Source: Streptomyces fulvorobeus (GTDB lineage: Bacteria; Actinomycetota; Actinomycetes; Streptomycetales; Streptomycetaceae). Taken from it: a stretch of 64,000 nucleotides of DNA. The position numbers were made by a program, and so were the translations under genes. The stretch is from NCBI RefSeq assembly GCF_013167895.1, contig NZ_BLWC01000001.1:2232001-2296000 (forward strand), written 5' to 3'. The first letter of the stretch is position 1; every line of letters starts with the position of its first letter. The notes under the pieces are model-generated. The model did not search any database. It worked only from the letters and a program-made list of their open reading frames with translations, and was not told the DNA's origin. This document shows positions 62,277 to 64,000 of the stretch, one piece after another.

Positions 62277-63581
62277 ATGAGTACGGCCACCGCTTCGGCG
62301 GCCCCCGCGAAGAAGCGGGGCTCCGGCCTGTTCCAGGGCCTGCAGAAGGTGGGACGCAGCCTTCAGCTGCCGATCGCCGTGCTGCCCGCGGCAGGGCTCC
62401 TGCTCCGCCTCGGCCAGGCAGACGTCCAGGAGAAACTGCACCTCCCGGAAGGTGTCGCGAAGGTCTTCGCGGGCGCCGGTGGCGCCATCCTGGACAGCTC
62501 GTTCGGGCTGCCGCTGCTCTTCTGCATCGGTGTGGCGATCGGCTTCGCGAAGAAGGCAGACGGCTCGACGGCGCTCGCGGCGGTGGTGGGTTTCCTGACC
62601 TACTACGCGGTGATCCACCAGTTCCCGATCGAGGAGGGCCACGAGGGCGCCACCTACACCGGGACCGGCCTCGGCGGCGGTTTCTGGCAGAAGGGCACCG
62701 AGGCGGCCACGACTGCGACCTTCCAGAACCCGGGCGTCCTCGGAGGCATCATTCTGGGCCTGCTGACCGCCGTTCTCTGGCAGCGCTTCCACCGCACCAG
62801 GCTGGTCGACTGGCTGGGCTTCTTCAACGGACGCCGGCTCGTCCCGATCATCACGGCCGCCGTCGGCACCCTGCTCGGTGTGCTGGTCGTCCTGGGCTGG
62901 GAGCCGATCGGCAACGTCATCACCAACTTCGGTGAGTGGATGACCGGCCTGGGTGCCACGGGTGCCGGCCTGTTCGGCCTGATCAACCGCGGTCTCATCC
63001 CGATCGGCATGCACCAGTTCGTGAACTCGGTCGCCTGGTTCCAGATCGGCGAGTTCACGACCCCCGCGGGTGACGTCGTCCACGGTGACCTTCCGCGCTT
63101 CTTCGCCGAAGACCCGAGCGCCGGTATGTTCATGACGGGTTTCTTCCCGATCATGATGTTCGGCCTTCCCGCTGCCGCTCTCGCCATTGCGCACACCGCT
63201 CGCCCCGAGCGCCGCAAGGCCGTGATGGGCATGATGATGTCGCTCGCGCTGACGTCGTTCGTCACGGGTGTGACGGAACCGATCGAGTTCTCGTTCATGT
63301 TCATCGCGCCGCTGCTGTACGCGATCCACGCGGTTCTCACGGCCATATCGATGGCCGTCACCTGGGCGCTGGGCATCCACATGGGCTTCAGCTTCTCGGC
63401 CGGTCTCACCGACGTCCTGATCAACTGGGGCATCTCGACCAAGCCGTGGCTGATGATCCCGGTGGGCCTGGTCTTCGGCGTGATCTACTACGTGGTCTTC
63501 CGCTTCGCCATCACCAAGTTCAACCTGACCACCCCGGGCCGCGAGCCCGAGGAAGAGGTCGAGGACCTGACCAAGGCGTAA
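62277..63581 (+). CDS. nagE2: GlcNAc-specific PTS EIIC permease (NagE2-like)
   Basis: The 434-residue paralogue of the preceding permease keeps the same motifs (VLPAAGLLLRLG, FFNGRRLVPII, IPIGMHQFVNSVAWF, TGVTEPIEFSFMFIAPLLY) and ends FNLTTPGREPEEEVEDLTKA. It transports and phosphorylates GlcNAc together with NagF and the EIIA Crr (encoded elsewhere). GlcNAc import controls development and antibiotic production through DasR. ATG 62277 has GGAGG six bases upstream. Confidence 0.94.
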   Translation: MSTATASAAPAKKRGSGLFQGLQKVGRSLQLPIAVLPAAGLLLRLGQADVQEKLHLPEGVAKVFAGAGGAILDSSFGLPLLFCIGVAIGFAKKADGSTALAAVVGFLTYYAVIHQFPIEEGHEGATYTGTGLGGGFWQKGTEAATTATFQNPGVLGGIILGLLTAVLWQRFHRTRLVDWLGFFNGRRLVPIITAAVGTLLGVLVVLGWEPIGNVITNFGEWMTGLGATGAGLFGLINRGLIPIGMHQFVNSVAWFQIGEFTTPAGDVVHGDLPRFFAEDPSAGMFMTGFFPIMMFGLPAAALAIAHTARPERRKAVMGMMMSLALTSFVTGVTEPIEFSFMFIAPLLYAIHAVLTAISMAVTWALGIHMGFSFSAGLTDVLINWGISTKPWLMIPVGLVFGVIYYVVFRFAITKFNLTTPGREPEEEVEDLTKA

Positions 63582-63603
63582 GCCCTGGCCGGACCGGTAC
63601 ACC

Positions 63604-63641
63604 GAGGCCCCTCACCTTCCCGGCGGAAGGTGAGGGGCCTC
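63604..63641. terminator. Bidirectional terminator
   Basis: A perfect 17-bp stem (63604-63620 with 63625-63641), loop CGGC, between the convergent nagE2-like and MBL hydrolase genes. Confidence 0.92.
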
Positions 63642-63681
63642 GTGCGTGGTGCGACCCGCCGACCCGCCCAAGGGCTGTCCC

Positions 63682-64000
63682 TCAGATCTCGTACACCGCG
63701 CCCGGGGCCGCCAGCTCCACCGGGCCGTCGTACGCCCGCCGGGCGTCGGCCACGTTGCGGGCGGCGTCCGTCCACGGCGGGATGTGCGTGAGGACCAGGC
63801 GCCCCGCTCCGGCGCGGGCGGCGTGCTCGCCCGCCTCGCGGCCGTTGAGGTGAAGGTCGGGGATGTCTTCCTTGCCGTCGACGAACGACGCCTCGCACAG
63901 GAACAGGTCCGCGCCGTAGGCGAGTTCGTCCAGGGCCTCGCAGGCCCCGGTGTCACCGGAGTACGTGAGGGTCCGGCCCCCGTGTTCGACACGGATGCCG
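63682..64000 (-). CDS. MBL-fold metallohydrolase (5' partial)
   Basis: The frame is open to the right window edge and ends at TGA 63682-63684, leaving about 105 C-terminal residues. They contain LTYSGDTGACEALDELA (metal-binding Asp), HLNGREAGEHAARAG and LVLTHIPP (His), as in the RNase Z/phosphodiesterase-like metallo-beta-lactamase subfamily. No start codon is in the window, so it is easily missed. It is convergent with the nagE2-like gene. Substrate (cyclic nucleotide, RNA 3' end or other) unknown. Confidence 0.9.
   Translation of the reverse strand, partial: GIRVEHGGRTLTYSGDTGACEALDELAYGADLFLCEASFVDGKEDIPDLHLNGREAGEHAARAGAGRLVLTHIPPWTDAARNVADARRAYDGPVELAAPGAVYEI

Overview
The window is high-G+C actinobacterial DNA and almost certainly comes from a Streptomyces chromosome. 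The reasons are third-position G/C in nearly every gene, frequent GTG starts, ATGA/GTGA gene overlaps, DasR-type operators (ACTGGTCTACACCAGT and relatives), class E/F sortase traits and a typical Streptomyces gene set. No integrase, transposase, CRISPR array or large biosynthetic cluster is visible.

Layout. 0-8 kb: the 3' part of a PAS-GGDEF-EAL protein, a flavin monooxygenase, then a maleate-isomerase/EutA-like gene divergent from an ehuBCDA-type (ectoine/hydroxyectoine) ABC importer followed by an IclR regulator. 8-16 kb: two identical tRNA-Lys(CTT) genes flank a chitin-active AA10 LPMO with DasR-like sites, an SPFH/band-7 membrane protein and a secreted NlpC/P60-like hydrolase; next come a class F sortase with a membrane-anchored partner, a NagD-like phosphatase and an LAXTG surface protein. 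16-22 kb: a ROK regulator divergent from a Gfo/Idh oxidoreductase plus a UPF0303 protein, a fumarylacetoacetase-like enzyme, and a second YidC with a DUF6412 partner. 21-34 kb: carbohydrate utilisation, with a LacI regulator, GH1 beta-glucosidase, a three-gene sugar ABC importer, a divergent ROK regulator and three secreted proteins (DUF1996 and two discoidin-domain glycosidase-like enzymes). 34.7-46 kb: a conflict/defence-like island made of a SEC-C protein, then an operon of EACC1, a membrane-spanning caspase fused to a solute-binding/vWA ectodomain, and a lipoprotein binding protein; then an SRA-HNH modification-dependent nuclease, a STAND-type ATPase with an adjacent kinase, and a reduced DUF559-like gene. 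46-58 kb: housekeeping and envelope genes (DUF445, SGNH hydrolase, class A PBP, GroES-like, Bcp, MFS), a guanidine-III riboswitch candidate before sugE/gdx, and two translationally coupled HNH nucleases. 58-64 kb: an unusual class I tRNA with UAG anticodon, rdgB, a lipoprotein, rph, and the GlcNAc phosphotransferase genes (nagF, two nagE-like IIC genes) under DasR sites, ending in a partial MBL hydrolase.

The most interesting biology is the EACC1-caspase-vWA-binding protein operon (35.7-40.6 kb). Its topology suggests extracellular sensing linked to an intracellular caspase-like protease. The main caution is sequence quality: eleven genes each carry one apparent frameshift, and every one is repaired by adding a single G or C to a G/C run. 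I read these as base-calling deletions and annotate the genes as intact apart from that note. All functional calls rest on reading translated sequence and remembered family features; no database search was run.
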